A stretch of 64,000 nucleotides of DNA, from positions 48,540,443 through 48,604,442 of the forward strand of contig CP136068.1 of NCBI GenBank assembly GCA_032622095.1, in the 5' to 3' direction. The translations under genes and the position numbers were made by a program. Below, piece after piece: positions 44,997-56,786 of the stretch. The number at the start of each line of letters is the position of its first letter. Position 1 is the first letter of the stretch. Below the pieces are notes generated by a model that saw only the letters and a list, made by a program, of their open reading frames with translations, did not search any database and was not told the origin of the DNA. The stretch is from Siphonodentalium dalli (Eukaryota > Mollusca > Scaphopoda > Gadilida > Siphonodentaliidae).

Positions 44997-45729
44997 ATGT
45001 ATGTATCATTTACTATATGTGTTATCAAATTAGACAAATAAATATGTTTAAACTAAAAACTTTATCCAATTTTCCGAATGTTCGTCTGTCTGTCCACTAA
45101 ACAATTCGCATTTTACAATATAGAGGCTTCCAAATGAGTTTAACTGCAAGAACCATTCCTGACTCCTATCCACGGGCATCTTGTTGTAAAATTTTAACTT
45201 GCAGCTTTGTATAGCTACCCCACGGCAAATGTGGACACCAATACCGATGAAATTTATTGTAACAAATTCCATTCAAACTTATATATATATCATCATCCAT
45301 CAGAGTTATGGAGTCCGTTCGTTTCGGCACTAAAATGTAGACCCGTTTTATGTAATAAAACGCCGCCCTCTGTGCTCCCCGAAGAATTGTGATGGGCCAA
45401 TCTCTTCTATCAGAATATTATATGAATATTAAAGAGCATTAAAGAGCATCATAGTCCCCACGTGCAAGGGCGTGCACACACCGGAAATACACTAGATACA
45501 TGTACATAATATATAATTATGTAAGAGTATAGTGTGTGCTTATGGTTTGCTTGTGAGCTAGAGCTTTATAATTCCGTCAATGATTTAACAGCTGGAAATT
45601 TTCAAAAAGTAGCTTCCACATATCGATCCAGTGAGAATCAATCGTGAAATTATTCAGTATAATCATGTCATAGTTGTGATCACACATGTAATATTTAGTG
45701 CACTTCGCGGTGGTCTGATGGTTAACATT

Positions 45730-46440
45730 TTAAAGGCGCAGACAAGACATATTTTTTTCTTATACTCATTGCCCCAATTTGGAGATTTTTGCGATCCTAG
45801 TCATCGTCTATTTTATAAACAATCACTGCATTTTATTGAAATTGGATGGCGTTTACTCACAAGCAATCATAAAATGTCAGCATCAAATCATTGTAAGTTG
45901 AACATTACAAATAAGTCCGTTCCGTGTAAGTACAAATTTTAACCCTCGGACCAATCGCGAATTAAAGACACGGTTGGCCTTGGCGGTGGGTATCCTGTGA
46001 AAATATCCCCACCCGTCAGAAACAGCCACAAACAGAAAGAACATCAAAATGTAGATAGACTTTGTCCGTATACAAATAAGAAATATCGCATAAACAGTAT
46101 GTTATGGTCATATGTTTGACCATTGTTATGTAAACAGAAGCGTAAAAAGTAACTTTTCTGGTGTTTGTTTATATTATGATGGTAAACATAAAGAGCGTTC
46201 TTTGTTGGTGAATACCTGATATGGAACTAATAAAGAGCGTTTATTCCATTTGTATGTGATTAGCCAGTAGCATTGTGCTGTCTTCTGTAACACAATCAGG
46301 CTCTTGCTTAGGTAAAATTACGCGATGGTCATGGTATATATGAACGGAATTGTATGCGTTTTACTGTTTTTCTGTTTACGGTGTTTGGAACAAAAATGAA
46401 TATTTTCGACAATTAAGGCCGCACGTGCCTTTAATGCCTA
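45730..46440 (+). repeat. Interspersed repeat family R1, copy 2 (~700 bp)
   Basis: Second copy of the repeat at 23280. Its outer ends look like short inverted repeats (TTTTAAAGGCGCAGAC at 45728 and ACGTGCCTTTAATG at 46425), suggesting a MITE with a TTAAAGGC terminus. Confidence 0.6.
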
Positions 46441-46449
46441 AAGTCGCCT

Positions 46450-49430
46450 TGATATGTGATTGAAAAGTATATAACTCGAAAATGCTGTATGGTATTTGCA
46501 AAACAATTATCAAATGAACAAACGGACAAAAGATACATTGAACGTTGTGTATAGTATCACTCGCGTACGTGCCGTTCTCTTTGTTCTGTTCTATCTCATG
46601 AAATGTGCAAATGCATTTATTATTTCTACGGGAAAGAAGAACCAAGTTTACCCCAGACTGACTATCAAAAGTTAAATAGTTCAGCACAAACACTGACCAG
46701 AAAGTTGAAAATCAGCAAATCAATAACATCGATGTGTTGTAGAAGCTGATTGCAATACAGTTGCTCGAAGAAATGCATTCGGAAATGGATTTTTAATACA
46801 ATATTATTTGAAAACTGAATACTGTTATAATAGCTTCACCAAACAGGGAAAATAGAACACAATTATATATCAAACTTTGACTCTCAAAAACACCTGGTCA
46901 AACAGAAACACAAGCACATTTGATCTGGTAATCACGGTAAACAATGAGATCGGGACAAGCCTTTTAACTTGGACTCGAAGCCCAGTTATATTAACTAAAA
47001 TGTTGTTCGAAATCGGCAACAGTTGAACCGATGAGCTAATTTTGCTCAAGAATACCAAGGTCGATAAAAAACATTGGATATAAATGACTTTAACAAATGC
47101 AATTATATACGCAAGTTGGTGAATCACAAAGCGAATTGTGTTCTAGAAGATCAAACTTAAACTCACAACAAAGATATGAAACTCTCAATTAAGTACGATA
47201 TTCATTATGCAAATCATAAAGCGTTCGTTTCATTTGTGACCGAACATCATAGTTGGACAAAACTATTACCACAAAACAAACATTATACCAAACACGAACA
47301 AAAATTGTTTCATAAAATTGTCTGTCGACCACTGGCAACCAGTGTATCATGCTTCGTATGTCGACAATGTTCTCCTTGGATAGAATATGTTTTGTCCATC
47401 GCTGGAGCTTCCAATAAAATGCTATCTGCTGTGTATGTAAACTGTCTCCCTTTGGTGTTGGGGATCAGATATACAATCGAGAATGTACCATCACTAACAC
47501 GCACGTTGAACGCACACTGAAATCAGTGCATGTGTCACTTTTGTGAATAGGACTAAACTGTAATTGATTATAGCAGCGTGATCTAATGGACACAAGTTGT
47601 AGTGTTGATTGCACTCAAATAACTCAAATATATTGTATTTCAGTGGCTGCAATGCATTGTTGTAGGTATCTTGCGAAAGTGTGCCAATTGTCTACACCCA
47701 TTCTCATACTGACCGATCGAAGTCGCTGAAAGGTCGCTTAAATTGAAACTCATCCCACTGGGCAACACAATGGAATATTTTACTTCAATGTACGGCCATC
47801 AGCTGAAATATCAAAGGCAAATATATCGTATTGTGTGAGTCAGTTTAAAGGAATGCGAGGCTATATTCTAAAATAATGAGTGTGATAAATCGCCTTGAGA
47901 GATCAATCAGATTGGTCCATTCTTGCCAGAACATAAGAATTAGTTCAGGCGCTTGGTGCATGAACTTGTAAGAATTGCACAAATTACGGTAAAAGCATGA
48001 AACTTGGTGTATATGTTCCTTTGACTGATCATTGTCAGATATAGACCCCATCGAGATTTGGCCCTGCTTATCAACGGTTGCTAGGCAACTACCCGAAAGT
48101 ATAAAATGTTCATATAAGGATGGATTACAGTATTTCATTCAAATTTAGTTGTGGTGAATTACATATTTGAGATCTAGTTGTGACATAGGAATCATTAAAA
48201 GGCTTGTCCATATTAACAGTTGCTATGCAGATACCCATCGATACAATGTATCTTTGGTACTCTTCTTGGTGAAATTTTTGGAACATTATTGATGGTAAAT
48301 TAATCTGAAATACATTTGACATGTGCTAATACTTCACATAGTGTATATTGCATAGGGATGGATAGTTTCTATACAGATTGAAGATGTCCTTGCGACCGTT
48401 CTTACGAGACCTACCCGTTTTTGCTTTATATCAACATCATCAATGATCACAACGCGAAATGGTTGGTGAAAATAGTGTAGTCATACCCTGGGTAGAATAT
48501 GTTCATTATTCAGTAGTGAAACATGATCCTCCAGAATTAAAGCCTTAATAAAAATTACAATCATAGATTATTATATCCAAACTAATTGACAATATTGATG
48601 ACTTCTAAAGTTTTTGGAGTGGGAATAATAGAAGAAAATAAAGCAAGGTAAGTTTGTTACTATATTAAGTCCTTGGACCCACTGTGTGTGGACGGAAGTG
48701 AACGCTGGTTTGCGGTAAACACCCATAAATAAAAGTCGCTCACCTCAGACTGACTACGATACGTATATTTCCGTCTTTTCCTCCAATTGTGTAAAAAAAC
48801 CCATCCCGGGTAACAATCTGCCTCGATGAGGGGTGCGTTCCACTACATTTTCGTGCTAATTACGTTTCAGTGTCCTGGCTACAATGTACTCTCGTAAATC
48901 AAGGTTAAACATCCTGTTTTCGTGCTAAAAACACGTCACGTTTGCGATCAAAAGCACATTTTTTTAAACTATACGATGTCGTATTTAATAACAAAGACAT
49001 GTTTTTGATGCCTTAATATCCCATTGAAAGCCACGCTTAACGTTTAGCCCCTGTTTCCTGTGTTTTCTAACTTGATTTTCACATGTCACAAATGTACATT
49101 TTTACATTTCCACAGCCAATATTGCTACTTGTGCTAACAAATGTTTATTAAAATGGTCAAATGTCACAGTCAAGATATGAGATGCATTATATCATCCTAC
49201 AAATGGTCCTTGAATGTCCATTGTTTGAGATTTTCCTTCGTTTGTTATCTTAACTAGCACTTTAACTATCATGAGTAACCATGAAAACCCCACACTCTTT
49301 TGTCAATGGTAATCTTTTATATTTTAAAACTATAGATTAACTATAGTTTACAATGTGCTATAATTTATCCAAAATACGACAAATTGTATCTTGGTTTAGT
49401 GAAAATAAGTCACATTTTTTGAAAAATTAC
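46450..49430. other. Large intron region, candidate coding patches only
   Basis: Apart from the patch at 47395-47520 and a short interspersed block near 48000, no coding or repeat structure is recognised. Confidence 0.4.
47395..47520 (-). CDS. Candidate coding patch of unknown family
   Basis: On the minus strand the acceptor-like CACTGATTTCAG is followed by CAFNVRVSDGTFSIVYLIPNTKG, which has the alternating hydrophobic pattern of beta strands. No clear donor or known domain was found. It lies in the large intron of the minus-strand gene. Confidence 0.17.
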
Positions 49431-49439
49431 GAATAGGCG

Positions 49440-49610
49440 CCTTCTCCCAACCCCATACCTGACCTGGTTGGCATCTGTAGGTAAAGTTAAACAACATAAG
49501 TTTCCTCTTTCCATGGACAAAAACATCTCTCCCTTTTCCACCGTATACCGTGACAGAATCATCAAAGAAGTCTTTGACCTGCACCGTGATCTTCCTCAGA
49601 AAATGATGCC
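49440..49610 (-). CDS. Candidate exon of unknown family within the 18-kb intron
   Basis: A coding-looking minus-strand patch reads RKITVQVKDFFDD, then VTVYGGKGRDVFVHGKRK and NFTYRCQPGQ. It has protein-like composition and a phase-0 donor (CAG|GTATGG), which would suit insertion between the PAN and EGF exons. The acceptor is unclear (GTGCAG|GTC is possible). I cannot assign a family. It may be a real exon, a pseudogene fragment or an open repeat. Confidence 0.25.
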
Positions 49611-49693
49611 CTTGTTAGACCCCTTAGTGGCCCCATAGGTCGACCCCGTTAGTTTATACAGGGAACATACAGACATTCGCAAATATATATATA

Positions 49694-50200
49694 CTAGCAG
49701 GTGGACCCGACTTCGTCCGGGCTGTTTCCCCTCTGCTTTTCGGCGAATTGCGCGATTTGACCTTGAATTGTCATATTTGAAGGTCAAGGTCAGGTGGGGT
49801 CACGATTTGACCGTCCAAAACACTGCCCGGACAAAAGTACCCGACAAAAGGACCTTGAGTTGAACATTTTGAAGGTCAAGGTCAGGTCGGGGTCACGATT
49901 TGACCCGTTCAAAACACTCAGTGGACAAAAGTAACCCTATGTATCAAAATTCGTCGAAATCCCATCAAAATTCGCGATTTGACCTTGAATTGACCCGATT
50001 TCAAGGTCACGGTCACGTCGCACGGGCAAATGAATAGGATTATGACATTCTCCGTACGAAAGTATCCCTAGACACTAAGTTTCATCGAAATCCCGCAATA
50101 CTCGGGCGTTTTACCTTCAAATGACCCGATTTCAAGGTCAAGGTCACGTAGCAACACCGGGCCGAACCATGGTCGGCCCGGTGTGTCACTGTCCCTCCCC
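49694..50200 (-). mobile_element. Helitron-like 3' end with AAGGTCAAGGTCA-rich body
   Basis: On the minus strand the sequence ends with the hairpin CCCGGACGAAGTCGGG, a short spacer and CTAG followed by T, as expected for a Helitron 3' terminus (hairpin then CTRR before a host T). The body (49740-50155) has about four degenerate repeats of GACCTTGAATTGACC...TTTCAAGGTCAAGGTCACG. A near-perfect palindrome (ACACCGGGCCGAACC/GGTCGGCCCGGTGT, 50154-50185) lies at the far side. No Rep/helicase frame; the 5' end is not identified. Confidence 0.5.
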
Positions 50201-50611
50201 CGTGACCAATACTAAACTGCTAATTAGTTTAACAAAACAATAGTTTAGCACATTCGGTCAAACTTGTGGACTGAAATGGTCATCAGTTGGAGAATTTTCC
50301 AACCTAAGAGGGAGTATGAGGTTTTAAATTTCCAACTCTAGGGAAGCTTCAGTTGAGGCCAGTCTAGATGCTAGGATTTGCGATTTTCTTGTATAGTTTT
50401 CCAAATTTTCTCACACCGGGCTGAACAAACATGGACGGACACAATGTCCTGGTGTCTTACCCTTAGCCGTGTGCATTTGTCTGGAGTAGGCTACTTGATG
50501 TTAGGATTTATGCAATTCTCAGGTTAAAGTATCTGAATTTTCTTATACCGGGCATATAGAACAACATAGTTTATGAATACATAGGATATTAGGCATGAGG
50601 ACTGATGTGCA

Positions 50612-50815
50612 AAGGGGTGCAAATGGAATTATGCAAAACGTGTGTTTGGTCTGTGATTCTGATTCAAGGGGGTGCAAATGGAATTATGCAAAACTTGTGT
50701 TTGGTCTGTGATTCTGATACAGGGGGGGGGGGGGGTGCAGTTGGAATTATGCAAAAAGTTGTTTTGGTGTGATTCCGACTCAAGGGGGGGTGCAGTTGGA
50801 ATTTCCCAAGGTGGA
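50612..50815 (+). repeat. Minisatellite, ~57-bp unit, 3-4 copies
   Basis: The unit GGGGGTGCAAATGGAATTATGCAAAACTTGTGTTTGGTCTGTGATTCTGAT..., with variable G-runs between units. Confidence 0.75.
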
Positions 50816-50909
50816 CACCCCCCACCAAGGCGTTACCATCTCATCGCGTTCATATTATTGGAGCAATGAAATATGCCATTCATAGCCCCTTCCGAGCCCT
50901 CAAAAAGTT

Positions 50910-51620
50910 GAGTGTGTGTATACATGGAATGACGTGGGATGCTGTATTGTCATGGGTGTATATATATACATGTTTTGGCTGAATGATTATGGGTGTGGTG
51001 TGTGGATAAATAGAGAGTGTGTAATATTGGTAATGTATATACGTGTACATGGAATGATTGAATTGTCATGTTTGTTGAATTGTATATGATATATGTATAG
51101 CTGGATGGTCATCGGTGGGCGTGTGAATATTTTGGAAGTGCTATTGTGGTATGGATGTATGTGACATGTTTATACATAGCTGTTGCTGATACATTGTCAT
51201 TTGTGTGTGTATATGTGTAAAGGGAGTAGATGGATGGGGTTTATGGGTGAATTGCTATGGGTGAGGTTTATATGCAAGTGTACAAATGGCCGTGTGCGAG
51301 GGGTATTGGTATGTCCATTCAATGGTGAGATGTATATGTTGATTTGGAGTTAATCTATGGTGTGTGAGGTGTATACGTATATACTGAGTGCCTATATGGC
51401 TATGGATGAGGCAAATAGTCTAATAAGGAGTGACCATATGGCCAATGGTGGAGTGAATAGGTATACAATGCGTGACTGTATGGTCACAAATATGGTGTAT
51501 GATTGTCGTGGGTGATGTGTATATTTGAATCTGGACTGTATGAATGGCCGATTGTGCGTGTATTGGTATATATATGCATGTATAGAAGGGTTGTATGGTC
51601 ACCGATGGGGTGTTTATTTC
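50910..51620 (+). repeat. GT-rich degenerate minisatellite
   Basis: Loose repeats of TGGATGGTCAT.GGTG.GTGTG, TATATGTGTA and TGAATGATTATGGGTG over 700 bp. Period about 40-60 bp but very diverged. Confidence 0.5.
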
Positions 51621-52074
51621 TTCATCTGTCCTTATTATTTAAAACTAGCGAGAACTGGACTGCATGTAGTACACATTGATCAGCTACCAGACGGTCCAAC
51701 CAGCGTAACCAATGAAAAACATTATTTTATATTCAGCTCTTCAAAACTATATAATATCATCGAAACGTTAAAGCAACGATGAAATAGATTGGATCAATAA
51801 AACGGAACCCACATAATATCAGTCTGTAATTTTTACACCTGCATATAACATTTTTTCTGTGATTTGAATCCTCTTACCTCCGAACCAACCCAACTTTTAC
51901 TAATCATTATTATTCTATTTGTTTCAGCCTTGACATATCCCTATGAGTATTGTATATACCCATTTAACTTTAGCATCAGTTCTAATCCGTTGCTGTTAAT
52001 TTGGTCATCATTGAGGAGAGAAGGGCTTTTCTATGTTGAAATAACTTGTGTTTCCCATCCCCATTGTTCTCCCT

Positions 52075-52243
52075 ACTGTCTGTCTCTCACTCTACTGTCT
52101 GTCTCTCACTCTACTGTCTGTCTCTCACTCTACTGTCTGTCTCTCACTCTACTGTCTGTCTCTCACTCTACTGTCTGTCTCTCACTCTACTGTCTGTCTC
52201 TCACTCTACTGTCTGTCTCTCACTCTACTGTCTGTCTCTCACT
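52075..52243 (+). repeat. 19-bp minisatellite (CTACTGTCTGTCTCTCACT)
   Basis: Nearly perfect head-to-tail copies, about nine. The three overlapping open frames encoding SVSHSTVCLSLYCL-type repeats are a by-product, because the 19-bp unit cycles through the frames. Confidence 0.9.
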
Positions 52244-52685
52244 TGTAAACAATTATGTATGAATCCATTTTCGTTTGACATTTCTAATACATTTTGTCAT
52301 CAATCATGGTAACGTCGGCGATGTTGAAATGTTTGTAAGTAATAAACATATTCGAGCTTGCATATGCACCACTCTGCGCGGAATGCCTCCGTGACCAAAC
52401 AGTCTGAGTTAGTTATGTCATCACAACCCGCAGCCAAGATTGATTTTTCTGAAGTCAGCTGCGTGGTTCTCTGCTTTCGAGTTTATCTCATTGATGTCCA
52501 ATACATAACTATTTCAATATAATTAGCTGGAGCATATAAACATCCCATCGTCGTAACAAACTGATGATGCAGTGATGGTCTACAGTATGTAGATCCGCCG
52601 TGATCGTGTTTAATATATACATTTGTCTTCAGCAACGATAAGAATTGAAAATGTCATCAGATCCAAGACTTTTTAAAAGTATTTC

Positions 52686-52752
52686 TGTCAGTTTTGAATT
52701 CGCGCAGCCAGGTGCGCGAATTTAAAATGCGCGAATTCAAAACTGAGCGAAA
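52686..52752. repeat. 19-bp perfect inverted repeat with GC-rich loop
   Basis: TCAGTTTTGAATTCGCGCA and its exact inverse around a 21-bp loop that contains a third GCGCGAATTtaAAA half-site. Confidence 0.65.
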
Positions 52753-52935
52753 AATAGTACTGCGTAAATTTAAATACGAGTAAGGTATTGGTATCTCCGT
52801 TATATGAGGAATTCAATTGTATCGTTTGTGTAAACATATTTACAATCCCAAATTAACATAAACATACATGTATATCAATTCAGATAAAAGCAATATAACG
52901 AAATACATAAATGAAATTCTTGTAAAGGGCCTTAA

Positions 52936-53327
52936 CCCTTTACCCAACAGAAGGGCCCTGTGCCAATGCATTATCGTATATATGCGAGTCGACCATAGGT
53001 CGCCTCGCATATATAAGAGAATGCATTGGCCTAACACATTAAAAATTATAAAATTGTTAAAGAATGTAAGAAAAAATTGTAAAAAGTGTTAAAAAATGAT
53101 TTTTTTTAGGCCAATGCATTCTCTTATATATGCGAGGCGACCTATGGTCGACTCGCATATATAAGAGAATGCATTGGCACAGGGCATAACTGTAACTATC
53201 ACTATGTGGTCAAGGAGCCGGTTCCAATGATATCCATATTTGTATGGTTCTATTGAGACAGACCGAAGATATTTTAGGCTGTTGAAGCTTTATTTGGCCG
53301 GTTTTGGCCGGTCTGTTGGGTAAAGGG
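52936..53327 (-). mobile_element. piggyBac-like MITE, copy 3 (392 bp)
   Basis: TTAA flanks at 52932-52935 and 53328-53331, with the same termini and nested hairpins as the copies at 12427 and 33267. Close similarity across all three copies, including the hairpin arms, indicates recent amplification. It lies within the proposed large intron of the minus-strand PAN/EGF gene. Confidence 0.88.
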
Positions 53328-53741
53328 TTAAGTTTGTTCCCAGCTGTGTTGTTTGAATGTGCTAAAGTAATACTATGAGTCCCAATGGGAGTTGGAGGAG
53401 GACCACCAAAATCGATAGCTAAATTTATTGAATTTCAACGAAACATTAATTCAGTAGAGAAGGGGTTCACATATAAGTTGATGTATCCGTGAGAAAAGGA
53501 ATATTTAGCGATTAGTTTCAGCTTCGAAAGTGCGTGCAGCACCACCCCACCCACCCATGACACAGACAATGTTTGTTTAAGGTAAAATTGTAAGTGCAAG
53601 CTTTGTTTGTCAAGAAATGTCTTGTAGGGATATATGTGCATGTTATCCGAGAGTAAGCACGGTCAAATGCGTGGTATTCATGTTACATACGTATTTGTAT
53701 TTTACATGCATTTTTGATATTATAATATGCTGTACGATATG

Positions 53742-53872
53742 CACACTGAATCTGCATACTATATCATATATATACACACTGAATCTGCATACTATATCAT
53801 ATACACACTGAATCTGCATACTATATCATATACACACTGAATCTGCATACTATATCATATACACACTGAAGC
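53742..53872 (+). repeat. Minisatellite, ~28-bp unit (CACACTGAATCTGCATACTA)
   Basis: Four to five copies of CACACTGAATCTGCATACTATATCATATA; the last copy is diverged (GAAGCTACATACG). Confidence 0.8.
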
Positions 53873-54199
53873 TACATACGTTAACATGTCTTTCTAGATT
53901 AAAACTTAGTTCCTAGAATTCGTAGTTGTTATTCTGTAAATAATTTATTATTATTCGAGTGAAACGATTAAAACATATAAAGACATCTTATCGCAGATTT
54001 TCTCCAAACGTATTGACATCACATCGAATGGTTGATATAAAACATTTCCGAAATTGCGCCTTCTGAATCAGGGATGGATTACGGAGCAAGGCATCAAAAT
54101 TTCAATCAAATGTTACAGCCGCATTTTTTACATGATATATAGGTATAGATATCTATATATATTTCCACGATTCGAGCATTCTAATTGTGAGCATGGATT

Positions 54200-54480
54200 T
54201 AAATTGATGCCACTGGAATCAGTGACGATGCTTGGTGGAAGGCAACACAACTCTACCGAGCTCTCTAAGTATACAATGTGCATTATTTTCATCTATCTAA
54301 CGGTGAAGTTTATAGTTGAGCAAGTGGTGCTGTCCGAGTCAGGTAATGATGACCAGTGGAAGTGGCACCAAACTTTATTAAAAGAACTCTCGCCGATTTC
54401 ACCGATATGGATATCTTCATGATTCGACATATAGCGTTGTTTAATTTTCTGAATTAGTCGCGCTGAGTCAGGGGGGGGGG
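54200..54480 (+). repeat. Degenerate ~125-bp repeat, second locus
   Basis: Blocks at 54217, 54337 and 54465 (GAATCAGTGACGATG..TGG, GAGTCAGGTAATGATGACC..TGGCACCAAACTTTAT, GAGTCAGGGGGGG) are spaced 120 and 128 bp and match the family at 43.5-44.3 kb. Confidence 0.5.
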
Positions 54481-55140
54481 GGGTATCTGTGAACCATAAT
54501 AGTTAGGTGCTCGGCTTATTCTTTCGAATTAATTAAGAACACAGAACTATTTAGCCAATTCGTATTGTGCATATTTACTATAGTCGGTATACTGGTACAC
54601 GTATGGAAATATCAAAGCTCTGATTACTTGTTTACATGGACAGCGCCAGATAACCCTGCCGGGACACAATGTATACATAAATTAGATACAAGTACGTACC
54701 CACCCTAGATGGCATAATCTACCGGTATGCGATTATTCATTCGTTTTTCTCTTTTTGCTGTGACAATTTAAAATTGAAGGTTAAGAGAATCGGAATATCA
54801 AAATAAAATTGAATCGAAAATCACCTAGCATAACGCGAGATATCTCCCTATACAGTACTATGGATAATACTGATTAGAAGATAATTGTTTTAATACTGTA
54901 AGAAAATAGATTAACATAGCACATGTTTGAGTATATGTGTACTTAAAGTTTAATGATAAGATGTCAATTCATGAAATAATATAATACAAATTAGTTTTCA
55001 CTTAATTGGATAAGGTTTATTAGAATAGGGCCATAAGTTATGACTGAAACATTTGAAGCCAAATTTACTACACCCGTTAAAAAAATTGTCTCCAAACTTT
55101 CGCAACAAGGGTAATTTCTTCAGTAGTACAATGTACCTAC

Positions 55141-55425
55141 CGCGGGCGCTTTATCGGCGTATTCATACTGTGGACCGACGGGGAAATTTCCTGTTCCAAA
55201 CTCCACGAAGTAGCACATTCTGGTTGCGACATCGAATGTCACGGACTGGCATCCGACGGTGTAGACACATGACTTTTGACATCGCCGAATGTTGAGAGTT
55301 CGAAATGTAGGGTAAGCTCGTAGACCCGCCCCGGGTAAGTAATTGGCACCACAGTCACTTACAAAAGATGTATAAAACATAACTGCTAAAATTCTTAAGG
55401 AGCACAAGTTGAAAGTAGAACTCAT
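55141..55425 (-). CDS. Secreted PAN/apple-domain protein, first coding exon (signal peptide + PAN)
   Basis: First coding exon of a multi-domain extracellular gene. The ATG at 55425 starts a hydrophobic signal peptide (MSSTFNLCSLRILAVMFYTS, cleavage near residue 23). A PAN/apple-type module follows, with C25, C49, C53, C59 and C71; the C-x3-C-x5-C-x11-C spacing with an SVTFDV strand after the third cysteine is the family signature. The exon has 95 codons, ends in ...KAPA and is followed by GCG|GTAGGTAC, a good donor in phase 0. The next in-phase exon on this strand is the EGF-like exon at 36754, implying an intron of about 18.4 kb loaded with repeats. PAN modules bind proteins or carbohydrates. 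An alternative with an acceptor at 55358 is possible, but the in-frame signal peptide makes it less likely. Confidence 0.7.
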
Positions 55426-55616
55426 GATGTAGATTGATGTAATATTCTCCCGGCAACGTTCTGTACTACCCTTAAGTAGCCACAGAACAAAAACCCTCAC
55501 ATTGATTACTTTTAAGGCAGCAACAACTTAAATTAAGCGGCACATAATATTCATGTATGTATGTCATTACATGGATCAATATAGCTGTGAATGCCGGGAA
55601 GCGGTTTGGTCCATTT

Positions 55617-55624
55617 TATTTATA
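55617..55624 (-). promoter_or_regulatory. Candidate TATA box of the PAN/EGF gene
   Basis: On the minus strand the sequence reads TATAAATA, about 190 bp upstream of the ATG at 55425. This is compatible with a start site near 55590 and a 5' leader of about 165 bp. About 60 bp further upstream lies a 130-bp (GA)n tract on this strand (55682-55815), which could bind GAGA-type factors. Start-site evidence is absent. Confidence 0.35.
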
Positions 55625-55677
55625 CCATATGTATATGCAGTAATGGTGTAACAATGAAACACCGTATATTGACATAG

Positions 55678-55681
<4 letters not shown>

Positions 55682-55765
<84 letters not shown>

Positions 55766-55782
55766 CCTCTCTATCTCTCTCT

Positions 55783-55815
<33 letters not shown>
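55682..55815 (+). repeat. (CT)n microsatellite (~130 bp)
   Basis: Long CT repeat with a C9 interruption. On the minus strand it is (GA)n about 60 bp upstream of the candidate TATA box of the PAN/EGF gene. Confidence 0.92.
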
Positions 55816-55817
<2 letters not shown>

Positions 55818-55829
55818 CTAAAATGTTTG

Positions 55830-56780
55830 CATATCGATATGTCTACTACTTATTTTGTGCTGTTATATTAATTTCTAAATCAATTAGTTTAATAAATTTT
55901 AAATATAAGGTGTTCATCAGAAAAAATTCTATCAAACAGGAAGACTCCTCCAGCTAAAGTTTAATGGATGTTTGATCTTATTTTGATTATACGATTTTCT
56001 CCTTTCTTAGCATGCAGTGATTAGATGAATAATGTGTTTCCATTCATTCTGCAAGTTTATGGAAGAATGTGAAAAACCTACCAAATATTTTTTGAATTTG
56101 GAACTGAATCCAAAGGACTTTCAGAAATGATAGACAATTCTGGACAACGAGTCACAAAATCAGACGATATAGTCAAATCCACACACATTTATTTGTCAAG
56201 AACTATATTTATTTTCCGCAGCACTATTCGTAATGATATCCCAAACAGTCTTACTGTCCGACGAACAAAGGTCACCAATAGAAGGTCCCCTCGTGTACGA
56301 TCAGCTGACACAATCCCTCAGTAAACTAAAAATGGAAAGTCGCCTGGACCTGTCAGATTTTTCGCACATCATTTTTTTATTCTTCTGGAAAAATGTATTT
56401 GTTTTAAACGCATTAAACAGTTCACTAGAAACACCGGAACTATCCATCCGGCAAAAATAAGGCATTGTTATGCTTATTCTGAAGAAAATCATAGCTCGAC
56501 AATATTTTTAAAAAATGGCGTCCGATCACATTGTTGGACGTTCCATTCATATTGGCTTGAGCGTGTATAACAAATAGACTCTAGAAAGTTCTTCCATTTA
56601 CCATCCGTCGGGACCAATCGGGTGTCATCACATGGGGAAATCGATCGAAGGCAGCTCCGAGAAATCGGAGGCGACTCCGAGCAGCCAACGAGGCGCACCG
56701 AGTTTTTGAGTCATTTTTGGAGACATGAATTTACAATTCCGCACTAAAACAAAGATTCAGGACAAATGAAGAGGTATGTA
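55830..56780. other. No supported gene
   Basis: Upstream of the PAN gene on the minus strand. Short frames in several phases, none domain-like. Confidence 0.45.
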
Positions 56781-56786
56781 TTATAA

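Noticed and set aside
45048-45272. 74-codon minus-strand frame (FVTINFIGIGVH...) as an exon
   Set aside because: Protein-like composition but no acceptor or known domain, and it abuts a LINE-like 3' tail and a palindrome.
51864-52312. Overlapping frames encoding SVSHSTVCLSLYCL repeats
   Set aside because: Product of the 19-bp CT-rich minisatellite, open in all three frames.
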